This document shows, in pieces, positions 11,745-23,142 of a DNA stretch of 64,000 bases (position 1 is the stretch's first letter; each line of letters starts with the position of its first letter). The notes below the pieces were generated by a model. It searched no databases, had not been told where the DNA came from, and worked only from the letters and a program-made list of their open reading frames with translations. Source of the stretch: Oikopleura dioica (Eukaryota > Chordata > Appendicularia > Copelata > Oikopleuridae); contig OU015569.1 in NCBI GenBank assembly GCA_907165135.1, positions 5,208,001-5,272,000 on the forward strand, in the 5' to 3' direction. Both the position numbers and the translations under genes were made by a program.

Positions 11745-13562
11745 CTACGACAAGTAGCGAATGTAGTCGATCCTGTCGTAATGCACCTAGAGAATATGTT
11801 AACTAGCATTCGACGAGAAAAGCTTACTTGAGTGGAGGCAATGACACCCAAACATCCGAAGATAGCCGAGCAGGCAGCGTAGCTAAGAGGACTTTTCGTA
11901 ATCGTAAGTAAAGTGGACACAATGGCGATAGGAATCATATGCGATAGGTAATAAGCCGAGTCCAAAAGTGCGTACATCTCACAGAGACCACGCTCGTAAA
12001 TGTTATCCTCCCCAACGGCCTTGAATAATGCAATTATCGCGACAAGAGAAATCAATGAAAGACTTACGTTGCTTTTGGCTTCTTTGTGGTACTGTGATAA
12101 AAGAGAATAGGGAAGGACTTGAAGAGCTGCGAGCAAAAAACCAGTCAGTGACGTGGCGCAAATGACGATTGGAACTGATCGGGAAACAAAAATAATTGCT
12201 GCAGCGAAGGAAAATGAAATCTAATAACAGTCATATGTTCTGGTACATCAACTAGTGATCTTACACAAGAGTAGACGAAGGCATTGCGGCGGCCCATCAT
12301 TTTGATTATGTCTTCCGCGTAGAAGGCACAAATTACCCCGACGACGTTCTGTAAGAAAAGTCCTATAGAACCGTAGCGGATGCCCTCTTCGTACAGGTTT
12401 CGTAACTCAGAGCCGACTTCTGCGTTTGGATCCCCGTTGAAGATTACTTCTGCGAAGTACTCCGTGTAGTAAGTGATCTGAAATAACAATCAAATCGACA
12501 CCAGAACGAGTTCTTTACCAGATTCATTAGTCCCATCCATCCACAGAAATGCGCGAACCAAAGTCGATGAAACATGTTTGGCATAGTAATTAAACTTCGA
12601 ATCATCTCCGCCAGCGAGCAGAAAAACATTCGGATAGCCTTGAATCAAGAGTTCAAACGGTGGGAAGTATTTTGATCGTGACTTACCGCGGGTATTTTGA
12701 AGACGATCAGTGGAGCGCGTACAACCATGGTAGTTATTGCAGAGATGGAGATAAGCCCCTGCGGGTTGCCTTCAGTGTCCTAGAAAATTCGTCAAAATAA
12801 ATTTGTGCGGAAACAGCAGAACTGTAAAAGTGGACGATCGGACAGCAGCCATCGACATCATCACCAACGAAGCGTAGACAAAGAACAGGGTCAAGAACAA
12901 AAGCTTGTCTGCTCCTCCGAGGAAAGTAGAAAGCCACAAGTTTTTCAAATCGATACTGCAGAAGAGATATGCCAGCGAGCCGCCAGCAGATACCATTAAT
13001 GATTTGATGCCGAATGCCTAATTTCAGCCTTATTAATTGCGTCCTTGATAGAAGAAGTACCTTTTGGACAAATCCTTTGGACTCGTAAAGATCATCAAGA
13101 AGCGCTTCGAATGGAGTGTAGCACAAGCTGACACAACTGTCGAGTAAGACTATTCCCGAAAAGAGCAAGCCAAGATGGATGAGACCAGAGTATTTTTCGG
13201 GGAGTACTTTCGAAATCGTGGAACTTTAGAATTTAGCAAATATAACGACTGAATCAGTTTTACACTAACCTATAAGGAATGAGAAGGAGGGCAAGCAAGA
13301 TTGCCAGGGAGATACAGAAAATAAATGGTGTTCGTTTTCCATGGCGGGACTGACAATCGTCAGACCAGGCACCAATTCGGGGGCCCACGATCATCGCAAG
13401 AAGAGGGCCACAGCCAAGAACGCAGCCGACCGTGTCGCTCTGGAGATCCGAGCTCATCAAGCTGGGCACGATGAATGTAAAGGCGGCACATGATACGAAA
13501 TCAAGCCCAGCTGGCAGCGAGTTGACCTTGATAAGCTCCCACAAGGACAACTTGTGTAGCAT
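11745..13562 (-). CDS. SLC45-type proton/sugar symporter
   Basis: A major-facilitator membrane protein. From the ATG at 13560-13562 (stops precede it in frame) it shows the loop 2-3 signature IGAWSDDCQSRHGKRTPFIF, typical of SLC45/plant SUC transporters. Multiple helices follow (LLFSGIVLLDSCVSLCYTPF, SLAYLFCSIDLKNLWLSTFL). The start of the second half reads HFCGWMGLMNLITYYTEYFA ... VIFNGDPNAEVGSEL, closely patterned on SLC45 (YYTDF ... GDP). The last short exon ends VHYDRIDYIRYLS, stop TAG at 11745-11747. SLC45 members move sucrose/glucose or regulate organelle pH. The paralogue cannot be assigned. Confidence 0.75.
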
Positions 13563-13926
13563 TGTAGAATTTATAACGATTCCATTGCTTCTCGACGCAT
13601 CACCAACGATGCAGGGTCATCTTTCCATCTGATATATAATGATTAAGAGACGAGCTGAGAGCATGAGCTTATAAAAATTGTAGATCTTTTACATAGTAAT
13701 GTATGTGCTCGACAACGAGAGCTATATCTCAGTTTGTTAGACATGCAAGGATTTGCGCACAGAGCCAGATTTCACTTATTAAAAAGTTTTGCGAGCGGAT
13801 ATCAGCATCGTGGCTGTGGGCGCAAGAAAGTTTTATTTGAGTTAGAAATAATAAGCTGATAATATCATATTCTGCAATAACTGATAGTGATATCGGATCA
13901 AATTTGAGGTCCGGGGTAGGAGTCAG

Positions 13927-14150
13927 TCAGGCACTTGTTTTTGTCAATGTTTGTCTGTACAAGTCGGGGTAGCTGGGCAGTTGAGTTTGGTCGACCAAAG
14001 TCGCAGCGTTATTTATAAAGTGCTTCGCTGTATTATTACCCCATTTATGGCGATAGATAATGTGTGTAGCGACTATGACAAGCGCTATTACTATAAACTG
14101 TTTCAAGTTTGTTTCAAGTTTGCTTTGAACTTTGCGGAATTCTGTACTAC
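13927..14150 (-). CDS. Possible terminal exon of a small membrane protein
   Basis: An open frame on the minus strand starts after an acceptor-like 'tgtattatag' (near 14151) and encodes a hydrophobic helix (LKQFIVIALVIVATHIIY) and a soluble tail ending DLYRQTLTKTSA. Composition looks protein-like, but no upstream exon with a start codon could be joined in phase. The opposite strand is open as well. Treat as tentative. Confidence 0.25.
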
Positions 14151-14175
14151 TATAATACAAAAAAGAAACCATCGG

Positions 14176-14412
14176 ATGGAACCAAAGAGTACTCCGGTGG
14201 ATCGACGACCAGATACAAATGCAGGCAGTGCATCCCCTCCCCATTTTCTGACTCGACATGAGATCAATATTGACAAATATGACAATGTAGGACCCCCAGT
14301 CACGCAAGTTATGATCACAACACCTACATCAATACAAAAGTATAACAAATGGAGAAATAAAGATCTGCCACAGGAACTGTTAGTAGCAGAGGATGGAAGA
14401 GAGAGTATCTAA
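14176..14412 (+). CDS. Possible small plus-strand ORF
   Basis: An ATG-initiated frame of 78 codons, polar and proline-rich near the start (MEPKSTPVDRRPDTNAG) and ending KDLPQELLVAEDGRESI before TAA. The frame extends upstream without a stop to about 13951. No family is recognised. It lies head to head with the minus-strand candidate exon, so one or both may be chance. Confidence 0.25.
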   Translation: MEPKSTPVDRRPDTNAGSASPPHFLTRHEINIDKYDNVGPPVTQVMITTPTSIQKYNKWRNKDLPQELLVAEDGRESI

Positions 14413-14638
14413 TCTAACATCAAGCACAAAAAATAATCGACGTAATGAATTTAACTTGGCTACACCAAAATGAGCGTCGCCATAAAGCGCGAGCCTTTTC
14501 TTAATATATTTTGTTTAATAGAGATGAAAGAGAGTGTACTGAAAATAGATTTGGGATTGGGGACAAGGAAGCACAGAAGAGGCCGGTAGCCAGCATCTGA
14601 TTTTATAGCCGAATTCCACCTTCGTTCCACTTTGGCGC

Positions 14639-15739
14639 CTAATCGGAGATCTTCTGGTTTTCGAGGCGCTCGGCCACTTTGTCAGTGGGATCCTCCATCT
14701 TTTTCTCTTTCAGCACCTTACAAATTAATTCTATAATTTAATTCAAAAAATTAAAAAGATTAACCTCTTCTCGTGGCTTGGCCGCGCCGAAAATGGAACT
14801 TCTAGCCTTGTCTTCTGATGATTTTTCCGCAGGCTTCGTCGAACCCTTTGGCATCAAATTTAATCTTGGCCGGCCAGAAGTTGATGGATTTGCTGGAGGT
14901 AAGCCACTGTCTTGTCCACGTCTATCAGAATATCTGTCGTCTCGGGGACGATCACCTCGGAAACCTCCATCTCGTCCGCCTAAAAAATGATCACGAATCC
15001 AATTTCAGGTTTTTTCTCACCTCCAAAGCTCCCTGGTCCTCCTCGTCCGGATGGCCCCGGGTACCCTCTGTCGCTAGAAAAAATTTTCAATCTTGGTTTC
15101 ACACGCGTACATTTCGCGAAACCGCAGAAATGCGTCGTATAAACAACAATCAACGGCGATAACCTGGTATTAAGACTTACTGGTCTCTGTTGTCTCCTCT
15201 GAAACCACCGTCTCTATCGCTGTGACCTCCTCTGCCTCCTCCACGGCCACCTCGACCGCCACGGTCGCCTCCACCTCGTCGGTTATCTCTGTTTTCAGCA
15301 ATATCGATACGAATCTTTTTGCCATTTTCAATTTGCTAAAAATCAATGAATTTCAAGAAGCACAGCTTTACATTACCGCTCCATCAACAGCAAGCGCGCT
15401 TTTCAAGTCATCAACCGTCTCGAACTCGACGTATGCATATCCACGGAAGGCTGCGGTTTCCCGATCGCGAACCATTCGGATTTGCTTTACCTAACGTAGA
15501 AAAATTTCAGTTAGAGAATATCCAAATCGCAAAAGGTTACCTGCTGGTCAGGGAAAATGTGATCGAAGTCACCCTGAACAAGGGTATCTGGAAGGTTTCC
15601 TACATATGCAGTAAATGGAGGCTCGGTTGGCTATTTGAGGGTTGAAAAAACAAGAAATTTAGCATTGATAAAAACTTTGGCTTTCAACCCATAGCAGTTG
15701 TTTTCTGCGGCCCCCGGAACGCCCTCCACCATAACTCAT
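14639..15739 (-). CDS. EIF4H: Translation initiation factor eIF4H-like RRM protein
   Basis: A cytoplasmic RNA-binding cofactor that stimulates the eIF4A helicase. The short first exon is [14 protein letters not shown]. An RRM follows ([40 protein letters not shown]) matching the eIF4H/eIF4B pattern ([13 protein letters not shown]). An RGG/Arg-Gly-Asp-rich region comes next, then the family C-terminal signatures [12 protein letters not shown] and [11 protein letters not shown]. The final exon ends [15 protein letters not shown], stop TAG 14639-14641. The ATG is at 15737-15739. The gene starts only ~140 bp after the SEC23IP-like stop on the same strand, consistent with polycistronic transcription. 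Confidence 0.85.
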
Positions 15740-15878
15740 GGTCGTCTTAAAACAGAAGATAATAATTTTCAATAGGTAGAAGCATTTTGTTAGATTGCAC
15801 ATGAGTAGGAAGAAGGGAACTGAAGATATTATATAAAAGTAAACGCAGCAAAGAAACCCAGTAAAAATACAATGAAAG

Positions 15879-18772
15879 TTACATAGGCTGTAAATTTATA
15901 CTAGAAGCAGGCATACTCATTAAATTACTTTTATGGCTGCCTAATGGTGCTGGGGTTAGCGTGGGGGGAGGACTGTTGGTATAAATCTGCTTGAGAATCA
16001 ATAATGCCGCGTCTTCGGATGTCCAGTAGCAGCGGTGAGCAGAAGGAGCGAACATGTACTCGTTAAACATCTCTAGCGGGCGCTCTTGGAGCTAAAAAGG
16101 TGTTTAAGACTTTATCTTGTGTGCTCAAACAATCTGGTCAATATTAACTGAGTGAGAAAGAAACTGCTGGCCAATAGTTAAAATCAACACCTTCACAACA
16201 AATTACACGCGTTTATCTAGAAACCACTGCAGTTCTCAATTACCTGATAATCAATGCGCTCTCCCGAATTAAGCTGGCCCATATCAAAGTCTTCCTTAAC
16301 AGAGGAAGAGGTGTCGGAATCTGCGCGCGCTCTGGCAGACTATGAAAATGAATAAAAAAGATGCAAACACATTTAAAGGTACCTGAATCATTTCGTTTGC
16401 AAGTTGCTCCGCCTGCTGCTGATCCTCGTCATAGCCGGCGGCTCTCTTGACAGTGGACATAACTGTTTTCATAGTGCTCATCAAGCCCGACCTAAACTCG
16501 GCAGCGGCTTTGCCAAGATTGTCGGCTAGTTCCAAATGAAGACGCTTTCGACCCTTGTGATGAGGAACTTGCGACGGCTTTGGTGGACATGGCGAGACGA
16601 TAAATGGTTCTAGACGATAGGCGAAAGGATCCATCGGATGGAAAAGATTGTAGAAACGCCCACAGGTCGGAAGACTGAATTCATAGCCAAGGGCCTCCAT
16701 TCCGCGTAGAGCTAGCAATAGTCCAGTTGGTGAGCCAAGGGTGAATACTCCATCTGGTTTGAAATTGAGCTTCGGATATCTATGAGAATTACATGCTTAC
16801 GAAAGAAAATCGAAATCACACCGACCTAATACTTGGTTGACCAGCACCATAGTCGTATTGTTTATACTCAACATTGACCGTCATGCCTTCCTCCAAATCG
16901 ATGTTTGGAATTTCATCTTGCTTGATTTCGGGTATCGAAATCTCTTTTCTTGTATTGGACGAAATGTACTTTATAAAAACATTAAAATGAAAATCTTTCA
17001 GGAGTACTCACCTGAAGAAGCTTCTTTCTTGGGCCTAGTGGTAATCCTAACGACTCAATATCCTGTTGCTCGAGCATCATTAGTGATGAGACATCAATCT
17101 GTTCCTGTTGTAAGATCGGTTCGACGCTCTCGATATTCAGGCTTTTTAACAATTCTAGGGAACATAGTGTTAATTTCGGTTTCCTTTCAAATTTTGATGA
17201 CAAACCTGCTAGTGACGTAGGTTGAGTTTCATTTTGCGAATTGGAAGCAGGTGGAACTGACGGGGAAATTTCGACGCACTCTGGCTTCTTTTCCTTCTGG
17301 TTTTGATTTTGCAAGAGGTCGAACAGCATCAGACCGGATATACCATGTCCAATGAGATGAACTGAGCCCGAAAAGTTAGGATTTTTTTCCCTATAAAGGC
17401 CGAGAATTGTTTCTAGCTGCAGCGTCAGTGACTCGATCATTGGCTGGGCATAAATAGGTGAACTGTAGAACATAACATCGGCTACAGCAGCACTGCTGAA
17501 CTCTCGAAGACGAGGAATTGAACTTATTGAAAGCTCCTTTACTACTTCTGCTGTTCCAGAAAGCTGCTCGCTGTGAGCGTCTTGCCAAATAATCGGCTAA
17601 ATTAAATCGGTTTGCAAGTTAAATAGAATATTACTTACTAAAATATCTATGCGCTGTTTGTGACCAAAGTGAGACTGCCGCATGTCGAGCAAACGGTTTC
17701 GGAAAGAGTCGACGAGTCCCACTGATGTTTCCGCGGCCGAACCATCGCATGCAACTAGAATTAGTCCACAGGCAGCGCCAACCGGTTCACTTAGAGGTAC
17801 TCGAAGACCGAGTTCGTTGTGGCGAACGTTGCGCCTAACAAACTGCATCTGGGGCGCACCTGGCGGAACATAACCTTGCTCGTCCGGGGAGCACCCAGGA
17901 GGCAAGTACACTACAGACTGAGAGTTGTGCATAACTGCGTGGCCGATTGGAAGTTGGACCTTCTTGGGGAAGCCACCAGAATTTAGCTCCATGTCAATAG
18001 CTTCGCCACAGTCTTCAGACAAAGGTTGATAAACGCCATCCACTTGTCCGTAATAATAACCTCGACGGATGCGAATTGGATCTTCTGCCCAATACTGTGC
18101 ATGACGAGTCCCATCCATCAAGTCGACCTCATATCGCCCGGACATTACTTTCACTCGTTCAGTTGTTCCTTCGTTGAATTTGGACTCGATCAGCGAAGAG
18201 TCAGCCGTTGAGAAGGGAAGCCATCTGTCTGAATCTTTCGTCGAAGCCGAATTCTCATAGAACCAGACGACATTATCCTCTGGTAAAACTGGTGGCGCTG
18301 GATTTGGAGCTTGAGTGGCTGTTTTCGGCGGCGTTTGGGCGCCATAGTAAGAGGGCGGTGGAGCAGAGGCCGCGTTGAAAGTCGGAGGCGGCTGCTGTGG
18401 AAGTGCTACTGGGGGGAGGGGGTTATACGTATGAGGAGGAAGACGCCCTGGTGGAGGCGCTGTTGTTGGTGGAGCATTAGTAGGGGAAAATGCCGGCACT
18501 GGTGCGGCACCGATAAAACTCATTCCAGGAGTAGCGGCATATCGATTCGTCTGAGCCGCAGGCTTCGGAGATTGCAAATTATGTGCTGGCAGTGGCGGAA
18601 GAGAGGGCGAGGGAGTAAAGGAGGAGGGCGGTACTAGAGAAGTGGGGACTGTTGATGATGGAGCCATAGCTGGTTGAGTTACTGGCGCAGGTACCGGCGC
18701 AGGTACCGGCGCAGGGACGAAGAATTGCGGCTGATCGTCAGTATCGTCATTGCTGAATAACAAATTCGACAT
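15879..18772 (-). CDS. SEC23IP: SEC23-interacting protein / DDHD-family protein (probably non-catalytic)
   Basis: A COPII exit-site scaffold related to intracellular phospholipase A1. The first exon carries a long Pro-rich N-terminus with a PAPVPAPV repeat. A WWE-like region follows ([40 protein letters not shown]). The hydrolase core has [17 protein letters not shown], then a SAM domain ([20 protein letters not shown] ... [13 protein letters not shown]). The DDHD part reads [35 protein letters not shown] and [13 protein letters not shown]. The WWE + SAM + DDHD set is the SEC23IP arrangement. The family motif GHSLG is here GHGIS, so the nucleophile Ser is Gly. Start ATG 18770-18772, stop 15879-15881. 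It lies 99 bp after the LRP2BP-like stop. Confidence 0.8.
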
Positions 18773-18871
18773 CTAAAATCATTCATCATGCGCATAGAGA
18801 ATTTTTTCTAAAAATATAAAATGTATATGTTGTTTACAAAATTATATGTTGCAAGGTAAATGCTTGTATAA

Positions 18872-20206
18872 TCAAATCTGGCCAGCGATGATCTGTTTTT
18901 GAAGTTGATTTGCATATTCGGGATCGGCCTTAGCTGCGGCGTGAAGGAGTTCCACCGAGTATTCGTAATCAGGCAGCGTGCCACGGCCAAGTTGAAGACA
19001 TCGAGAATAAATGAAGGCGCCCAGACAGAAGCCCTAGATATTTGATAGCTTGTTTTGGAAATACCGCGGAAAGGAAACCTTTTTGAAGTGCTCATCTTTT
19101 TCCGAAAAGTCAAAATCGGATGATGCCTCGCAGACACTGAAAACAAAGTTCATTTTAATTTGAAGCACGAGGGGAGGGGAGAACTCGCGTCACTCACCGC
19201 TTTGACTGTTGAGCTGCTTCGGTAAACATTTTTCGCTTATAATAAAGCTCAGCCAGCATTGCGCGGCCCAACGCACTACCGTTGTTGGCAGATCGTTTGA
19301 AACAGTTCATCGCTTTCGTCGTGCTTTGTGCAATCCCCTGATTAATTTTTATATCTCCGGCTTGGATAAAAAAAAAATCCGCGATGAGAGCCGACATCAA
19401 TTTTATTAATCCCACCTCGCCTTGAAGATAAAATTTGCCAATGATTGCCTGACTCGGGACATGGCCCGCTCCAGCCGCGTTTTGGTGCCAGTAGAAGCAT
19501 TTTTCTACGTTTTTGTAAACGGGATGAGCGTAGAACTTGCTCAATTCGATCATCGCATCGAGCAGCCCGTTCCCCTCGGCGGCAGCCTTTGTCCAGTACT
19601 CTTCAGCTTTCTGAAATGTTGGAAAGAAAAACGCGTTAACTCCTTACCGGTGCATTGTGAGGGAATGAATCCCAGTAGGCACGGCCAAGATTCAAAAAAG
19701 CGTTTTGTAGTAGATGTTCTTGTTTCTCATCTGAACGAAACATTATCAAGATGAATTTAATGATTTTAGGGTGCACCTTTTTGAGCGAGATCGACGACTT
19801 CTTCCATAAGAGCGATTGCTGCTTGTGTATCTTTTTCGACGCCCCTGCCATCGTACAAATATGCTGCCTTTTGATAGAGCGCTGAGAGCGAGCCAAGAGA
19901 AGCAGCTTCATCGAAGATTTTGAAGGCTTCATCTTCCTGATCTTCTTCTTGATATGCGATACCGAGAAGGAGCTTGACTTTTAAATCATCCGACTGTCAA
20001 GAGTTAAAAAGCACCAGCATTTTTTCTCGTAGTTTTATATATAGAAAAAAAAAATTTCTTTTTCTCCTTGAAAAAGTTAAAACTTTCAGAACAGAGCAAA
20101 AATTTATTACTCTTTCCTGCGTCTTCAAAATTTCTATGACCTCTGGGATAGTCGCTTCTGGAGAAACATCAATGCCCAAAGACTGACACGACTCGATTAC
20201 GCTCAT
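18872..20206 (-). CDS. LRP2BP: LRP2-binding-protein-like Sel1/TPR repeat protein
   Basis: A Sel1-like/TPR solenoid of about 330 residues. Repeats are seen as LLLGIAYQEEDQEDEAFKIF, AASLGSLSALYQKAAYLYDG, NAFLNLGRAYWDSF, AEEYWTKAAAEGNGLLDAMI, NAAGAGHVPSQAIIGKFYLQ, AMNCFKRSANNGSALGRAML and CLQLGRGTLPDYEYSVELLH. The end (KADPEYANQLQKQI) and overall order resemble vertebrate LRP2BP, a cytoplasmic partner of megalin. The ATG at 20204-20206 directly follows 'gatcag', a good trans-splice acceptor. Stop TGA 18872-18874. The intermediate position between UBXN4 and SEC23IP-like suggests co-transcription, not a shared function. Other Sel1-repeat proteins remain possible. Confidence 0.6.
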
Positions 20207-20377
20207 TCTGATCAGATAAACGTTCAATTCACCAAGTTGAATTTGTCAAAGCAGTTTATTTCTTTCCGTGTTGCAAGTATTTTTCTAATTCAATCTATTG
20301 CACAGAGATTTGATTCTGAAGAATCAAGAGTGTGAAGTTCGCGTCCAGGGTGGAAAAAATTAAAGAAGAAAGGCTTT

Positions 20378-21883
20378 CTACAGTTGATTCGTCGAGTTAC
20401 CATTGTATGTTGGTCGATCAGCATCGTCTTGTAAATCAGCAATACGACGCTTTAAAAATTTTGATAAGTTTATCAAGAAGAAAAACAAGTGCTACTCTTT
20501 GAGGGCGTTGGGTCGAACTGGTCGTGGCTGGCTGCCTTGGAGGAGGTGCAGTATTTGGGCCGAAAATACTGGCAAGACCTCGGATAAGAAGATCTACAAC
20601 ATCATTAACTAGTGGTCAATCAAAAATGTTTACTAATTGGAAAAAAGATGAGGGCCCAGAGCCATCCGACAATGCCGGATTGTGACATCTGCGTGCCACT
20701 GACATCTTGAACGACTATCAGAACTGCTGAAGGAGCGAGCCCGAGATCTCTCATCGTTTTCGTCTCTTCATCTTTGTCAATAAGTCTGTTTGGCATCATT
20801 TGGCGGAATTTGAAAGCTCTTTAATATGAATTTTTTATTTCCGGTTCTTCAATGGTGATTTTCTCTCACCCTTTAACCTTATTATCGCTGACTAAGAGGT
20901 CGCGAGCGTTTTGAAGAGGATCGTCGGCTTCGAATGTATAAGTGATAGAAGCGCCATTGCCGAGGCGGATAGAAAGACGCGCTTTGCTCGCTTTAGCACG
21001 CTGAATCTCTTCTTGCTTTTCGCGTTCGGCACGCAACTTCTCCTCTCTAAGCCGATTAGTTTCTGCATCCCTCGCGGTTTTCTCCGCGTTGTAGGCTGCC
21101 GCTCGGTTCCGCTTGTCTTCCTCAATTTGAGCCCGTACTCTCGCGAGGTGTTCTGCGTCAGCTTTCTTTTCTGCGGCACGCTTATTTCGGTTTGCGATGA
21201 TCTTTAGTTCGTCTTCCTCTCGCTTTCGTCTTCTAAAAGGAAATTTTATTTTTTTCGAAAATAAAAGGGGAACTCACGCTTCTGCCATTTTCTTTCCCTC
21301 TTCTCTTCGTTTAATCTCGTCTTGTCGCTTCTTTTCCGCGGCTTCTTTTGCTTTTTGCTCTCGAACCGCATCAATTTTGCGCCTGTACTCTTCTGCCTTC
21401 TCTGCTAACCTTGTGGCTTTTTCTTCAGGAGTCTCTGAAGGTTCTGAAGTTCCAGGAGTTTCAGAATGCATGTTTGAGTTCGTGCTGCTTGAACATTCTT
21501 TACTAGGCGCGTCAGGCGTTGTCTAAAGACACGTAAGCTTTATACACCTCCACCATGACTCATTCGAATTCCTTTAATATTTAATGAACAATATTGATTA
21601 CCTTTTCGTTGATAATCCCAACTGCCGTTCTAAGAATCTGTGCTTGTGTGATTGTTCCTTTCAGCGGCTCTCTTATCATTTCACCGCCGCTGTTCATGAA
21701 GAAAATCATCGGAGTGCCTTCGATTGTCCAGAACTGGTTAAAATCTATAAACCCTTGTGTGCCCTCCTGCAAACGCAGAGCGATGCAATGTGGTTGAACT
21801 TTTGAATGCATTATTGGACTTTCGAAGATTTTCTCAACATCTTGTGAGGCTGAGTTGCTGCCACTGGCAACAACGACTTTCAA
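20378..21883 (-). CDS. UBXN4: UBX domain-containing protein 4 (erasin)
   Basis: An ER-membrane adaptor that brings p97/VCP to ERAD. The N-terminal UAS/thioredoxin-like segment (FNQFWTIEGTPMIFFMNSGG, from the ATG at 21881-21883) is followed by a Ser/Glu linker. A long Lys/Arg/Glu coiled coil follows (EEKATRLAEKAEEYRRKI ... RREEGKKMAEA). The UBX domain includes RLGNGASITYTFEADD, RAFKFRQMMPNR and LGLAPSAVLIVVQD. A short hydrophobic hairpin region (IVGWLWALIF ... LLIRGLASIFGPNTAPPP) matches the intramembrane anchor of UBXN4. The last exon reads RRIADLQDDADRP, stop TAG 20378-20380. It is upstream-most in the UBXN4-LRP2BP-SEC23IP-EIF4H run. Confidence 0.8.
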
Positions 21884-21947
21884 AGGAGTTTTTCAATATT
21901 TTTTATTTCGTGACTTTTGATTGAAAGGTAGAACCTAGGAATCCTAG

Positions 21948-22167
21948 CCTAGGATCGACAAATGCCCCCGAAATCCGGATCGGGTTTTCATCGGATTTTC
22001 TTGAAGTCTGATTTTTCCGATTGGGTTTTTATCGGGTTTTTGTAGGATTTTTCGGGTTTTTGTCGGGTATTTTTCGGATTTTTATCGGGTCTTTGTCGAA
22101 TCCAACAAAAACCCGACAAAAACGTCGGTTTTCGATCGGGTGTCAGGTGGGACTTGTCGATCCTAGG
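21948..22167. mobile_element. Short MITE-like element with TATCGGGTTTTT motif runs
   Basis: Ends are inverted repeats CCTAGGATCGACAA (21948-) and its complement ending at 22167. The interior is a run of degenerate direct repeats of a TCGGGTTTTTATCGG-type motif on the plus strand that flips to the complement near 22100, giving a partial foldback. No coding potential. The same ATCGGATTTTTATCGG word appears in the inverted repeats of the 40-44 kb transposon. Confidence 0.55.
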
Positions 22168-23142
22168 AAAGAACGAGATTTTCAAACCCTGCCTAAAAAT
22201 TTATCTTGGCTAACAATCGCCTGAATCGCTGAGGCTATATCTCCGGACCACCACATATACCCAGTATCGATTTTTCCTCACTAAAGCAAGAAGAGTCAAC
22301 TCTAGCTTATTACTGAATTAATCAAAATGATATTGTGCGGAAATAACACAGGGTTGAAGAATTAAAAGGATGAACCATGAGACATTGTCAAAAGCTAAAT
22401 ACTGTCACAAACTGTTCCGTCGCGGACATGTCACATTAAGACTCGGTTATGAAATGACAGTAATTATTATAATACAGGTAAAGGGATCCGAAATACATCG
22501 GGTCAGCGGCTGATGATGAACTTAAAGACAACGAAGGATATAAACTTAAAATCATGAAGAATTCCATTGAAAAAGGTGAATGAATATAGAGTTAGAAATA
22601 CACAAACCTCGCTTTCTAGAGATTGCTGATTAGAAGAAGAGAAAACTTAAAATATGCATTAACAAGCTACATGGGTTGAAATGAGTTTGGCTTAGTTTAA
22701 TCCGAGGTAAAGACATGGCATGAGAAGGTCTGCAAGGTATCGACTTGAATTGTGCTGCACCTGATTCTTTTGCAGTGAGACCTGAATTTGCACTTCCGGA
22801 GCAGTGATAGTTTGGAAAAGGAGACTCGACTACTAGCACTACACTAACTAGATTGATGGAATTTATATCTGCCTGATCAATTTTTGTACTTTTGATTTTT
22901 GTATTTTTCGATATATATTGCAAAGCGGACTAGATTCTAGTTTTGGCTAATGGAAAGAGAAGAAAGTACAAAGGAAAAGCAGGACTTCCGAGAGTGACAG
23001 AGTTGAACTGGTGTGGCTGACTGCAATCGCGTGATCACAGAAAGCAGGGCCTCGTCACTTAGAACTCGAGATAAATAGAGGCAACACACAAATTGTAGAC
23101 GGACGCTTCGAAGAAGGAGTAAAGGCAAGACAGTATTTCAGA
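22168..23142. other. Intergenic / 3' region, no gene seen
   Basis: Between the OSBPL9-like stop and the MITE upstream of UBXN4. An open frame at 22,630-22,923 on the minus strand lacks family features. No RNA gene is recognised. Confidence 0.3.
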
